Assembly (NCBI GenBank): GCA_918807975.1
Contig: OU964924.1
Coordinates: 9,560,501-9,624,500, forward strand
DNA from: Aplidium turbinatum
Lineage: Eukaryota; Chordata; Ascidiacea; Aplousobranchia; Polyclinidae
Length of the DNA: 64,000 bases
Direction of reading: 5' to 3'
In this document: piece by piece, positions 1 through 10,298 of the stretch
How the letters are laid out: each line of letters begins with the position of its first letter
How positions within the stretch are numbered: the stretch's first letter is position 1
Notes under the pieces: generated by a model
What the model saw: only the letters and a program-made list of their open reading frames with translations
Told to the model about the DNA's origin: nothing
Database searches by the model: none
Made by a program: the position numbers and the translations under genes

Positions 1-1786
1 AGCGAGCATTGTGTTTCGCTAACCATACCGGTGTAGCCTCCACACTAGCCATCAAGACTTTTCCAAAAACATGTGTTTCTTAAAATTCAATTCATTTTTA
101 CATTGATTCAACGTCAACGCAGAAACAAAATGTAGTAAAAGAGACGGATTTTGCTATCTAAAGAGAAGCCAATTACACATCCCAGCTCTCGCCAGTAGCA
201 TTTTCTAACGTTACAGGTTAACTGATAAAAATTTAGTTGATTGCAGAGTAGATCAACATAATAAAGTGGATTATTAAAGATAACAATCGTTTAAAATATT
301 TCAACGAAATAAGCTGTGCAATGTGCATATTTGAAAGATATTCTTAGATGGTTCTGAAAAACAAAACTGTTCGTTCATTCATATCTTACTGTCCGATATT
401 TTTAGTGGGAGTTTGTTCTGAATGCAGTCGATGAAAACGTATTTTTGAAACTTATTTGAAGTTCAGTATACAGATTTTATCAAGATTGAAAGAACGATTT
501 ATTGTATAAATATTGATTATGCTTGCGGTGATAGCCAAAATTCAATTAGTACTTAATAAAGATACTGGGCAAGGTCACAAAACTTGGAATATATTTATTT
601 TTATGTTACTTGCATAAAAAAATGTGAATTGTTTGAATTAAATCACAAAAGAACAGAAATAATAATCACAACATATAATTTACCTGAAAAAGCATTAGGC
701 TATATAATTAGAGTTGTGTGATTGTTGAATGTTACATCGTTTTTACTAAATGACAATAGTACGCCAGCGCTTCATATTGTACAGAAGGCGTTATAGTTAC
801 GTTTCAATAAGAAGTTAGTTTTATTTAACACATTTTGCAATATTTCTCGCAACCTTAAATTTTTCCTTGTACTCAAATGTACAATGGCATCTATCTACTT
901 TGCATTGTTAATTGTTTTACAACAAAATTGAGGTCGTTACATTCAAGATCTTGTGCTTGATTTTGACAAAATAACAAAGAACTTGAAACACTGAACAGGT
1001 CCATCAGATTCGTGCACCTGAGTAAAGCTCATTATTGAGCGAAAAATGTTGTTTGCTGTGGGGCAGTTATGTTTATGTAAGCCTTTGTTAGATTTGTTTT
1101 TGTTTATGTCCTAATCTTAATATAATGCTCGCTGTTTATTATTTTGTTGTGCATTGTTTTCTTATTTTGTTTATGTTTCTTGTTATAATCTTTTGTTTTA
1201 TGTGTAGTTGTAAATAAACAAGTCCTTCAAGTCAAAACAATTTTGAAATTCCTCAACGCATTAATCATAGAATGGTATTTAGATTACCTGGATGAGAATA
1301 TTAGTTTGTGGCAAGAAACAAATCAATGAAAAAAGAATGAAATATTTCAAATAATGTAGCATGAAATATTGGTGTTTATTCAAAGCCTTTTTGGCAGCAA
1401 CGCTTTTTAATGTCTACGTGCGTTTGGAATTTAATTTTAAAACCGCCCTGCAAACGTAACCTTTTAAACAAAAATTTAGACCTCTCATCAATCCATTGTC
1501 TCTTTATAACAAATAATAATAATCTGTCTTTTACTCGAAAGTTTTGATTGTAATCATGCAACTGATTGGTATCAACCGCCGTTGTGTGATTGTATTTTTT
1601 ATTAAGTTTGGTAATTTTCAAAGCAACTGTGTTAAAATGCGATGCCGCACGCATTTGAAGTATAGAATTTCCTCTTGAATTTAAAAAAAAGACGGAAGAC
1701 TATTGGTTAATATTAGGCTACTGTACGTCTAAAACAAACGATTGTTATATTTACCACATTTATTTGTTTTGTGTTTTCAGAGATCT
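1..1786. other. Non-coding, no gene recognised
   Basis: AT-rich sequence with no convincing exon. Positions about 85-183 resemble the sequence just upstream of the GT31 exon at 46824 (shared words such as TTTACATTGATT, AACGTCA and GACGGATTTTGCT, ending in CAG). This may be a decayed paralogous intron end. The 92-aa reading frame on the minus strand at 1376-1654 matches nothing I know and is probably chance. Confidence 0.5.
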
Positions 1787-1816
1787 GTTTTATTCCTTTT
1801 CTTTGTTTCTTCAGCA
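1787..1816 (+). promoter_or_regulatory. Strong 3' splice acceptor two bases before the start codon
   Basis: A T-rich tract ending in TTTGTTTCTTCAG (AG at 1813-1814) lies two bases before the ATG at 1817. Either a 5'-UTR intron ends here or this is a spliced-leader trans-splice acceptor, as is common in tunicates and some other invertebrates. The very short leader fits trans-splicing but does not prove it. Confidence 0.5.
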
Positions 1817-2977
1817 ATGGGACATCCTTTACTCCTGGACGTAGAAGGGTAAGAAGTTGTTAAGAAATTTAAATAGGCCAACATCAACTTTATGAAGTGT
1901 TGCCATACGTGGCTTGAACATCAAGTTTTGGCGATATGAGTGAATTTACTTAGGATTAGGAAGTAGATAGCGTAGATAATTTCTCAGAGTAGTTTACCTT
2001 TACTAATCCGCTTTTGTTCGTGACACTGTACCAAAACAAACTCAATACAAAACAAACAATACTTTTCATCGCATTGCTGAAACATTATGTCTTTTGTCTG
2101 AGCTATTGGTATTTGTTTTCATATTTGTTTATTTAAAGTTTTTTGGCAACATGTTTATAAGAAGACAAAGTATTTTGTTTGTTTCGGCTTTTTATGCAAT
2201 TTGTTGATATAACGTAGAATATATTGAATCATGGATTACATTACGTTGATTTACATAATATTCCTTTAACTAAAAAATTGCTACAAAGAAAATAGAGTTT
2301 AGTTTTTTCAAGAATTTATGAAATTGTTTTCTTAATGCTGAGACACACCCAACTTATTTCAACCAATGTCTACCTAGCAGTCTTATGCGCACCGTACATG
2401 CGTTCCCACCACTCGGCTACACAGTAGAAACAAATCTTTTTAACATTTATCCTGCAAAAAAAACTTTGGCTTAAGATTACCGAATTTTACTCAGATTAGA
2501 ATAGTTTGCTTCATACTAGCTACTACTGACACTGAATTTTTACATGTTATCAAGCACTATTATTATATGCATGGTAATGATTATATTTACGTGTTTTTTT
2601 TCAGATGCAAATTGAAGATAAATTCAAAAAAAGATGACAAAACGTTTGCTCCCTTTACTCAAGGCACAATTCAATGTCCTTTTAAGAAGTCAATCCACAC
2701 TGTCATTTGTGATGAAATGTGCAGAAATCCTATAACACACGAACAATTGGACCCCAGTAAATACATCGTAGAATCAATTATGCAAAGTTTAGAGTACTCT
2801 TCTCAAAATGAACCCCCCTCTTTGAAGGACGTAGCTGTAGCGTGTAGATGCATTCAAAATACCAATGCTCTTTCTAGACGTTCGGTAACAACAAGATCCG
2901 GCTTTTTAAATATAATCTCTGCTGCCTTCCACCACATGCATCATAGTTATAGATTAAGACACTGCACAAGAATATAG
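1817..2977 (+). CDS. Two-exon gene, 134-aa protein of unknown family
   Basis: Exon 1 is 1817-1848 and exon 2 is 2605-2977, giving 405 coding bases including the TAG stop. The intron has a clean donor (G|GTAAGA at 1849) and a T-rich acceptor (TTTTTTTTCAG ending at 2604). The codon phase agrees across the junction (GG|A), and the frame opens with ATG exactly after a strong upstream acceptor, which makes chance unlikely. The protein begins MGHPLLLDVEGC. It has seven cysteines, a long polar middle and a basic, His-rich C-terminus (HHMHHSYRLRH). I see no signal peptide, membrane segment or known domain, so function is unknown. No canonical AATAAA lies directly after the stop. Exon 2 alone is open from 2567, so an annotation starting at 2567 would wrongly include intron sequence. 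Confidence 0.6.
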
Positions 2978-4518
2978 TAAAATATTCCGAATGAATATTT
3001 CACTAGATATTATCCGAATTCTTGCCATCGTTTGTCAATTTAAGTTGTTCTTGTGTCATTATTCGATAAATATATTTGCCTTTACCTTTATGTTTTATCT
3101 TGCTCTTGCGGTGTAAGGTTGTAAGATAATACAACAATCGCAGCCCAGCACACCAACAAACAAAAAATAATTATTGTATATAGGCGAAAGAAAAGAATAG
3201 ATTTGACATAAATTTAGTTGATGAATGTAAATGAAAAAAAAAATGCAAAAGTTTTCTTTTTTATGTTTTTTTTGTTTGTTTCCTTTGGTTTCTATTTATT
3301 ACTTGTGCAATTTTCTTTGCTAAATTTTTTCCAGTCATAAAATAATTGTTTCGAACAAAATTGTATTCGTTTTTCTTGAATATTTTGTTACGGTACGTCG
3401 CTGGTATGTTTGCAATACATCACTGGGCAGATTCTTTATATATAAATGTAGTTAGTTAGCTCATAGACCCACTGCGATTGTTTGAAACCAAGTCAATAAC
3501 ACAAGGTTTAACTATAACCAATCTTTTATATCAATTGAAAATGATATAAAAGATTGAAAAATGAAAAAAATTGAGGATCTTAATTTCATGAAAGCCTTGT
3601 CCTCAATACGTATATGAACACTTGAACAGCCGAATTCCTGAAAATTAATGTGTGTTTTCTATTCAAGGACCTAGAGTCCTAGACTACTAATTTGCATTCA
3701 TCGGTTTGTTTTCAAGTTCTGGTATTGTCATACAAATCTCTATAACATTACTTGTTACGTAAGCATCAATGTTGTCATAACAAAATCATTTTCGTCTAAA
3801 CCAAATGCCATCTTAAAACGTGGAAGTCATATTGAAGAGGATATCGTAGTTTTAAAAGTGCCTAAATCACAATTTGGAGATAGCTTTGGAAAAAATGTTT
3901 CCTGCAGTCACCTAAACGTTGCTTCAAAATTTGAGCAAATAAAATGTGTCAAAGGTCACTTTAGAATGTCACAGAATGCACCACACGTAAAAACTTTCGT
4001 TTCAAAATAACTAAGTCCTGTCTTAAGTTCATAAACTTAATTTGAGTTACACCCTTCTATTGCTATACGTGTAAAATAAGCATACAAAATGTAAACATTA
4101 TCTAAGGTGCAGTAAGCCACATTGAGACTGACACATGAACTAAAAATTATCAACTGTATTATTTTGTATGAAAAAGTAAGTTATTGGGATTGTTGTTATC
4201 TTCGTTACTGTATTGTTGCTGATTGCTTTGCTTTATTGTATTTTTAGTTTAATTTAATAAATAACAAAATGTTGAAAATCAAATTTTATTATTGTCATGT
4301 CTTCGTTGCACGACAAGAGTCAAAGGGAGAAAACAATTTAAAACAAAACCTTCTTCTGAATTGAACATGTGTGAGCGCATAGTTTATGAATCATAACCAC
4401 ACGATGGTAAGCAACAGCGCAGCTTGAATCAGATTGTAAAAAAAGTTGCGAGCACTTTCGGCTATACATCATCTGGCGTTCTTGAGAAAGTTGAAACAAT
4501 AAGTTAAACATTCCTCTA
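2978..4518. other. 3' flank of the 134-aa gene, no gene recognised
   Basis: AT-rich DNA with homopolymer runs. It probably contains the 3' UTR of the preceding gene. TAATAAATAACAAA near 4255 could hold a polyadenylation signal but is more than 1.2 kb from the stop. Nothing else is recognisable. Confidence 0.4.
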
Positions 4519-4950
4519 GACCAGAGATCACCTACATTTTTTGAGAAATGTCTTGGTGACCGAAAGGAGAAATGCTCTGTGGCAGGTAACCGTTTTGTTT
4601 AGTATAGTCTGGAGCTTGTGGTAGCAATTCGACAGAGTGGGTTTGATTTATTCAGCTGAAAGCAACAATTGACACATTTGGCCATTGCCGGCGAATGGGT
4701 TGTGAGCTCATTATTTTAGTTTAAATTGATAAAATCACACATGCCTAATCTTTTAGAAACCGCTATTTTTAAAAACAAAAACAAGAACGGGAAACGGAAA
4801 ATCAAAACACTTCACGCAGCGTTAATTTTTGATAGGATATTTAGTCAGTGTACAATATATGCTACACTCTTTGCACAGTGCGGCGAGCCGGGTAGACGAA
4901 CTTCCTCGGCCGGATCTGGCCGCGGGCCATTGTTTGATGAACCCTATACT
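4519..4950. mobile_element. Decayed hAT-like non-autonomous element (tentative)
   Basis: The left side starts CAGAGATCACCTACATTTTT, the look of a hAT terminus. The right side holds a GC-rich patch with the CGGATCTGGCCGCGGGCC type of subterminal sequence usual in hAT elements, then ATGAACCCTATACTG. No target duplication is visible. The 94-aa frame at 4726-5010 runs through this patch and is probably not a gene. Confidence 0.35.
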
Positions 4951-7479
4951 GAATTAAAAATTGAATGCTTTATAAAAGGTTTGGTCACCAAACAAATAAA
5001 GGTACAATAAGGAATAATGATAACATGAATAAAAAAGGAGTATACAAAACATTCTTCGACATGCAACTGCCTTTTTGTGTTTAAATTTCTTTTTGTCTTG
5101 TTATAACATGCCCCACAGTGTCTCTTCATGAAATTGGAGAACTACGGGTTAAACTCCAATGAAAATAGATACACGCTACTACTTGCAACAGCAACTTTAT
5201 AATAGTCAATAACTTCCACTTTTACAATCTATTCAATATCAGCTAGAACTCTACAATCGTCTTCAACGTACCTTTCATGGCGGCTTCTCAACTTTTAATC
5301 CCCATCATACACAACTCTACTTATCATACTCAAATCACACGGTTATATTTTATAACAGGTTTGCTTGGACGAGAAGCTTCCAAAGACTATGGCAATATTA
5401 CGTCACAAGAGTTCATTCTTCTTGTCAGCAAGTCAAAAACGTTTCTTGAATCGCACGGACACCAAATCTTCTAGAAGAAAGTTTCGTAGTAAATATTGCG
5501 TAATTAAAGGTTACTTTAGGACAATAACACTTCAACAGAATTGCACAATTAAAATAGCACACTTATTCAAGAACATATAGTCTACTGTAATGTAGCCTGC
5601 CGCGGAGCTACGCATATTGATTGTGACAATGAGTTTAAAGATGTTTCATAATTTCAAAATTTGTCACAGCAAAATTATCATTTGTTAATAAACATGGTAG
5701 GCAGAGACAACTCAATTCAATTCAATTTTATTTTTTGCTGCAGTCGCAAACATGTACAGAACGACAAAGTAGACATAAAAATTTAACACCAACAAAAGGA
5801 AAAGATGGCAAAGAGCGAAAGTTTAAAATAGACATCGATTGAACAGTGCTACCACTAGCCTACATCTCAAAATTGTACAGCCTTAGAATTAACACTTGCA
5901 AGTGCAAGGGCGATTCAAACTTTTATTATACAAAAGAGAAATTCAAGACTTTACTACTTTTCTTTTTCTTCACTATTTTCCAACCCCGACCTTTAGAGCT
6001 AGGCGAGGGTTTCGGTTGGGGTTAGAAACTAGTAAAGCAAAGGGAGAGCGGTCAAAACACAAAACAACTACTTCACCCTATATGCTTGGTCAATTTCAAA
6101 TTATGACGTATGAACATTTGCAACAGAGCAGTTTATACTTTACTACACCAAAAAAATAATAGTGACAAGTTTTCAGAACTTTTCACTTTGAAAGTACAAA
6201 CAAAATTATGAACAAATAACTTGGTGGGCTGAAATAGACCAAGTGGTTTTCTTCATATGCACAAGGTTTGAAACGTCACATAGCAATAATAATCAATCTT
6301 AAGTCTAAGCAGTTAATAGGTGCTGTAACATAGAAAATCGTAAAGTTTTGGAAACTGCAGTAACCTACAGATTGAAGTATACAAGATAGCACAAAACATC
6401 TTAAATGTACCATGTACATTACCGTAGTTAAAAGTATTATGCATTTTGACCACCGGATGGAAAACCGCAGCAAGGATATCGAACCAATCGAGCCAGTTAT
6501 ATAAACTTAGTGCGGTCACGAAATCCAACTACTTGAATCCAAAAGATTATTATGTTAACACAATCATACATTCTTGCGTTCTTCTTTTGACTGCATATTG
6601 GCCTACCACAAGATGTTGAAAGTGATAACCATCTTTATTTCCGGCGTAACATCTAGCGACAGCCTAGTCTGCAGTCAACGGATAAACGCAAGATATTATT
6701 TTACAATTAAACACCTGGTGAGCAGTTTAGTTCTGTATCTAAAACAATCAGTTGCTTCCACAATGACAGAATTGAGTGATTGCGCTTGTTGCTAAGGGAT
6801 CGAAAGTGATTGGCAGTCAATGAAAAACATACTTTATAAAAAAGAACATTATGAGCAAAAAGTTCAAACAAGGTCTGATTGGATTAACAATATTTTCACG
6901 CTAAAGTCAAGTCTTCACAGCAATAATAGTCAGCAAAAATTGGAAAAAAAAACAAATGCATAGGTCAATATTAGGCTATTATCCAAAATAAATCACTGGT
7001 ATTAAAAATTTACACTATGGAATGTTTTTCAAAGATAAGTTTTTGAAATGCAAATGAAACGGATGTCTTAATAATGCGGTGACACATAGGATGTTGAATG
7101 CTAATAAACTCTCAGTTAAACCAGGAATACTTTATTTGAGGTATTAGGCTTAGTAGGTTCTTCATGATTCAGCATTTTGCAGAAATTCTTAACATTTCTG
7201 ACAACCAAGCTTTTAAGCAACGTTTTAAAACTAAAAGGGGAGAACATTTATAAAGTTTATTTCAGGTGAAAGCAATTTAGCCTCCTTTTTTCGTGTAATG
7301 AGATAACACGATAAGCTGCATCCGCAAGTTTACACCTGAATGAGATAGAAGAAAACCTATAAAAATTTATCAAAAAAATCAATAAAGTGGCTAAAAATGC
7401 GGAATAAAAAAACTTGAAGAAAACGAAGACACTGTTGATCGATATAAATGATAAAATAAACAAAATAAAAGACTAGTTG
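4951..7479. other. No recognised gene
   Basis: AT-rich sequence with several short frames (5277, 5365, 5896, 6276, 6574), none with recognisable similarity or splice structure. An (AATTC)n-like run near 5713-5730 may be the tail of an old retroposon. I see no other structure. Confidence 0.4.
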
Positions 7480-8060
7480 CCAATAGAACAACTGGAACAG
7501 GTCAATACCTACACGTACCTCGGATCTCTCATCCCAACATTAGAAAAAGTAATTATGAAAGTAAAAAAAGATGTGCATTAAGCATACAGTACGTGTGCAG
7601 TTGAAGCTGAAGCTACTGCCAAGCATTGTAAAACCAATTATAGCACATGGCAGGGACAGTGTGACTTTGCGAAGCAAATCCACAAAATTAAATGCTTTTC
7701 AACTCTGCTGCTACAAGAAAATATTAAAAACATCATACAAAAAATATATTACAAACGATGCATTTGAGTGCACCGCAGATGGGTAATCGATTTAGAAAAA
7801 TAAAATATGAAATTAGTTGGATATATTCTGAAAAAACGGCAGGCAAGTTAGATCAATGGATCGTTGGAGGTATGGTAGAAGAAGAAGAAGAAGAAGAAGA
7901 AGAAGAAGAAGGAAAAAAAACAAACTTGGGCGGATGATGTATTGTGCAACAATAAGCTAGTTAGTCGAGTATTAAAGAAATAGAGAAGAGCGGAAGATCT
8001 CGACTTATGGAAACAAGTGACAGGAAATCTTCAACTTGAGGATGGCACGTGCTGAAATCT
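7480..8060 (+). mobile_element. LINE fragment, C-terminal part of the reverse transcriptase ORF (RTE/craniofacial-development-protein-2-like)
   Basis: Translation in broken frames gives the ordered landmarks of a non-LTR reverse transcriptase tail: TYTYLGSLIPT near 7510 (the usual FxYLGS motif), IIAHGRDSVTL and FQLCCYKKILKTSYKK at 7640-7745 (usual ExWCYRRMLRISW), then AEDLDLWKQVTGN near 8000 (usual AxDRxxWRxLV). The frame is interrupted by stops and by a (GAA)n microsatellite at 7877-7911 that expanded inside the coding remnant. The 5' part (endonuclease and catalytic palm) is missing, as expected for a 5'-truncated copy. It is inactive. Confidence 0.75.
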
Positions 8061-9904
8061 GACAATTCTTTTATCCAGTTAACGTTAACGTTTTATAGTT
8101 TTTTTTCTACATTTTTTAAAGTGACCCTGTATTTGATGTCTATATGCTGGTACGCATGTTATACCAAATCATCAAGGATTACTCTTATTGGTATGATTAC
8201 CTTATTTGACAATTAACGCTGAAGTCGTGAAACTATCACGAACGCTTACATTTGATCACATGATCAGTTGCAACGTCCAGCAAACGCGTTGTGCAGAAGG
8301 AGCGATCTGTCTGGTATCAGATTGGCATCAAACATTTCGACTGCCGAGTAACATCTCATTGCATCACAACAACGTAATAAGTATACAATTGCACCGACAT
8401 CATCTGGCGGAAAGTGTTCAACGCTTGAAAATGTCGATTTTCTGTAATGTTCTCAAATTAATACCATTAATGTCAATCATATCATTTGCGTATAACGTTT
8501 AGTTCAAAATTATATAAATACACAAGAAATTAAATTACACAAACCATGTCCGGGCTTTCTTAACAAAAATGACAGCCACTGCCATACGACGAGCCACGTC
8601 CAACAAACAGAAGATTCTTTGCATTTTTGTAGAAAAAAAAGTAAAGACATTTAAAAATTTAAATTATTTTTACTCTCATGAACATTTCTGTTATACTATA
8701 TTTCTGTTATATATATATACAGAACTGTTATATATACAGAACAGCTTGCACATCCGGTCAATACGCCGACATACATTTCTGTTATATATACAGAACAGCT
8801 TGCACATCCGGTCAATACGCCGACATAACCAATCCATCGTATGACAGCTATAGGTTAATTCAGGATTTACAAAAATGATGACTGTAGCATTTTTAAATCT
8901 GCAAACACGGAGACATTTGACCACTAAAAAGTATCAACAGCATTATGAAGAGTATCTTGCATGTGACTTCATTCCAGATAATTCCACATGTAACATCCAT
9001 GCATCAAAGTTTGTTTTTTTTTCTTTTTTTTTCTTTCGCGCAACGCTCAGAGTTCAAGATGGATACCACTACATCTTGCAAGTTTACAATTTTCCATATA
9101 AAATGGATTTGTTTCCCTTGGCCAGTAGGGCTTCAAGGCCAAACAAGGCCAGTAGGGCTTTTGACAATGACAAGATCTGACACCAGACAATGTTTCTTAA
9201 TTATACAGTGTCATGAGGTATTTGCTTTGAGTTTGTTTTTCTTTATAAAACCTCATGATTATCTTCATCAACACATTTACCTCAAACTGCTCAATTCCAC
9301 AGTCTGAAGCAACAAAAGCATCCAAAAAAGTACCAAGTATATTCGCTCTGTCTCTCTCATAAGTTCGGGGAGCGTCTCAACTGCAGTCGAGTACTACATG
9401 TAACTATTGAAAAAGTCTTTGGCTGGGAGAAAAGTTTAATTTTTGATAGAAGATGGACAGCAGTCAAACGCGTCATCTGCTGCAATGCCATACATCGAAG
9501 GTTCGTTTAAAACAAAAACTAAAACCAATGCTATTCACAATACAAGGAAGAAGAAAACTAGAAACATGTATGACCTTTAAATTCACAAAATCGACATTTC
9601 AAAATTACAAGTCATTTAAAGCATATTTTATGAAAGTGTCTTAGACTTTCAAGGATTGAGTCAACCAACAAAGGAATTATTTCACTAATATTTACATATA
9701 GGCCTCATTTGAATATTAGCTACATACTATGGATTGTTTTGCGACATGTCTTAAACTGGGATCACCACCAGATTATAAATTAACAACCTAAGATATCTAT
9801 AAAAAATCTAAAACAATGAAAACTATTAATACTACAAAAAGTGCTCAATGCTAAGCAAAAAAGCAAAGCAGAGCGAATTAAATCAAATATAATTATTAGT
9901 ATTT
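8061..9904. other. No recognised gene apart from a short tandem duplication
   Basis: Includes frames at 8206-8502, 8569-8844 and 8945-9307 without recognisable similarity. Two of them only read through the tandem duplication at 8726-8827. A short doubled word (GGCCAGTAGGGCTT, twice around 9118-9160) is seen. Confidence 0.4.
8726..8827. repeat. Two-copy tandem duplication, period 54 bp
   Basis: The unit begins TGTTATATATACAGAACAGC and ends GTCAATACGCCGACATA. Copies start at 8726 and 8780 and are essentially identical, so the duplication is recent. Each unit holds the small palindrome CTGTTATATATACAG. It creates spurious open frames on both strands. Confidence 0.85.
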
Positions 9905-10032
9905 GAATCCTTAACAGCCTGTTTCACCTACACGGATCATCAGAAGGTTCTTATTTAAATTTATTCAAATAGATTCTATTTGAATAAGAACCTTCTGATG
10001 ATCGTGTAGGTGAAACAGGCTGTTAAGGATTC
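9905..10032. ncRNA. Large palindrome with a hammerhead-ribozyme-like motif in each arm
   Basis: The arms (about 9905-9971 and 9976-10032) are near-perfect inverted copies; the left arm has an extra TAAATTTATT. Read outward from the centre, each arm gives GAACCTT, CTGATGA, a short spacer, GAAAC, AGGCT, GTT, then AAGGATTC. GAACCTT can pair with AAGGATTC (one bulged A) as stem I. CTGATGA and GAAA are the invariant hammerhead core, and AC/GT around AGGCT would form a minimal stem III with GTT as the cleavage triplet. Stem II is weak, being two CC/GG pairs on the minus arm with one base lost on the plus arm. Minimal type I hammerheads are known from Penelope-like elements and retrozymes. Activity is not shown here. 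Confidence 0.45.
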
Positions 10033-10241
10033 AGATAGTAATAACTATACAAAAAATCTAAATGCACTTATGTAATGCTCTTGGTTCACCAATTGAGCTC
10101 TCTGCTAGCAGACGCCTTGCTGTCGCATTGCGCATAGTTCAACGCTCCGGCAGTTTGAGCGCTTTGGCAAGGTAGGTGAAAAGTATTCAAATGTGGTTCC
10201 TTGCGTACCACAAATGGAAAAAATTCAAGTCTAGTGTACGA

Positions 10242-10298
10242 TTTACTGCACTGATGAGACCGGTCGAAACATTGACGTTCTGTCTGCAGTTATGTAAA
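10242..10298 (+). ncRNA. Hammerhead-ribozyme-like motif, type I
   Basis: In order: stem I strand TTTACTGCA, core CTGATGA (10251-10257), GACCGGTC (10258-10265, two to three possible pairs closing a tiny loop), GAAAC (10266), then ACA...TGT as a three-pair stem III with C at 10284 as cleavage base, then TGCAGTTATGTAAA. ACTGCA pairs perfectly with TGCAGT, and TTTAC with GTAAA beyond a small bulge. Order, core residues and stem I all agree with a type I hammerhead. Stem II is short. It probably marks the end of a retroelement of the Penelope or retrozyme kind, but no reverse transcriptase is seen nearby. Confidence 0.45.

Noticed and set aside
4726-5010. 94-codon frame
   Set aside because: Runs through a GC-rich hAT-like subterminal patch; no family similarity.
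9976-10001. Rho-independent style terminator hairpin
   Set aside because: The strong inverted repeat is in a eukaryotic context, has long arms and encloses hammerhead-like cores; a bacterial terminator reading is not appropriate.
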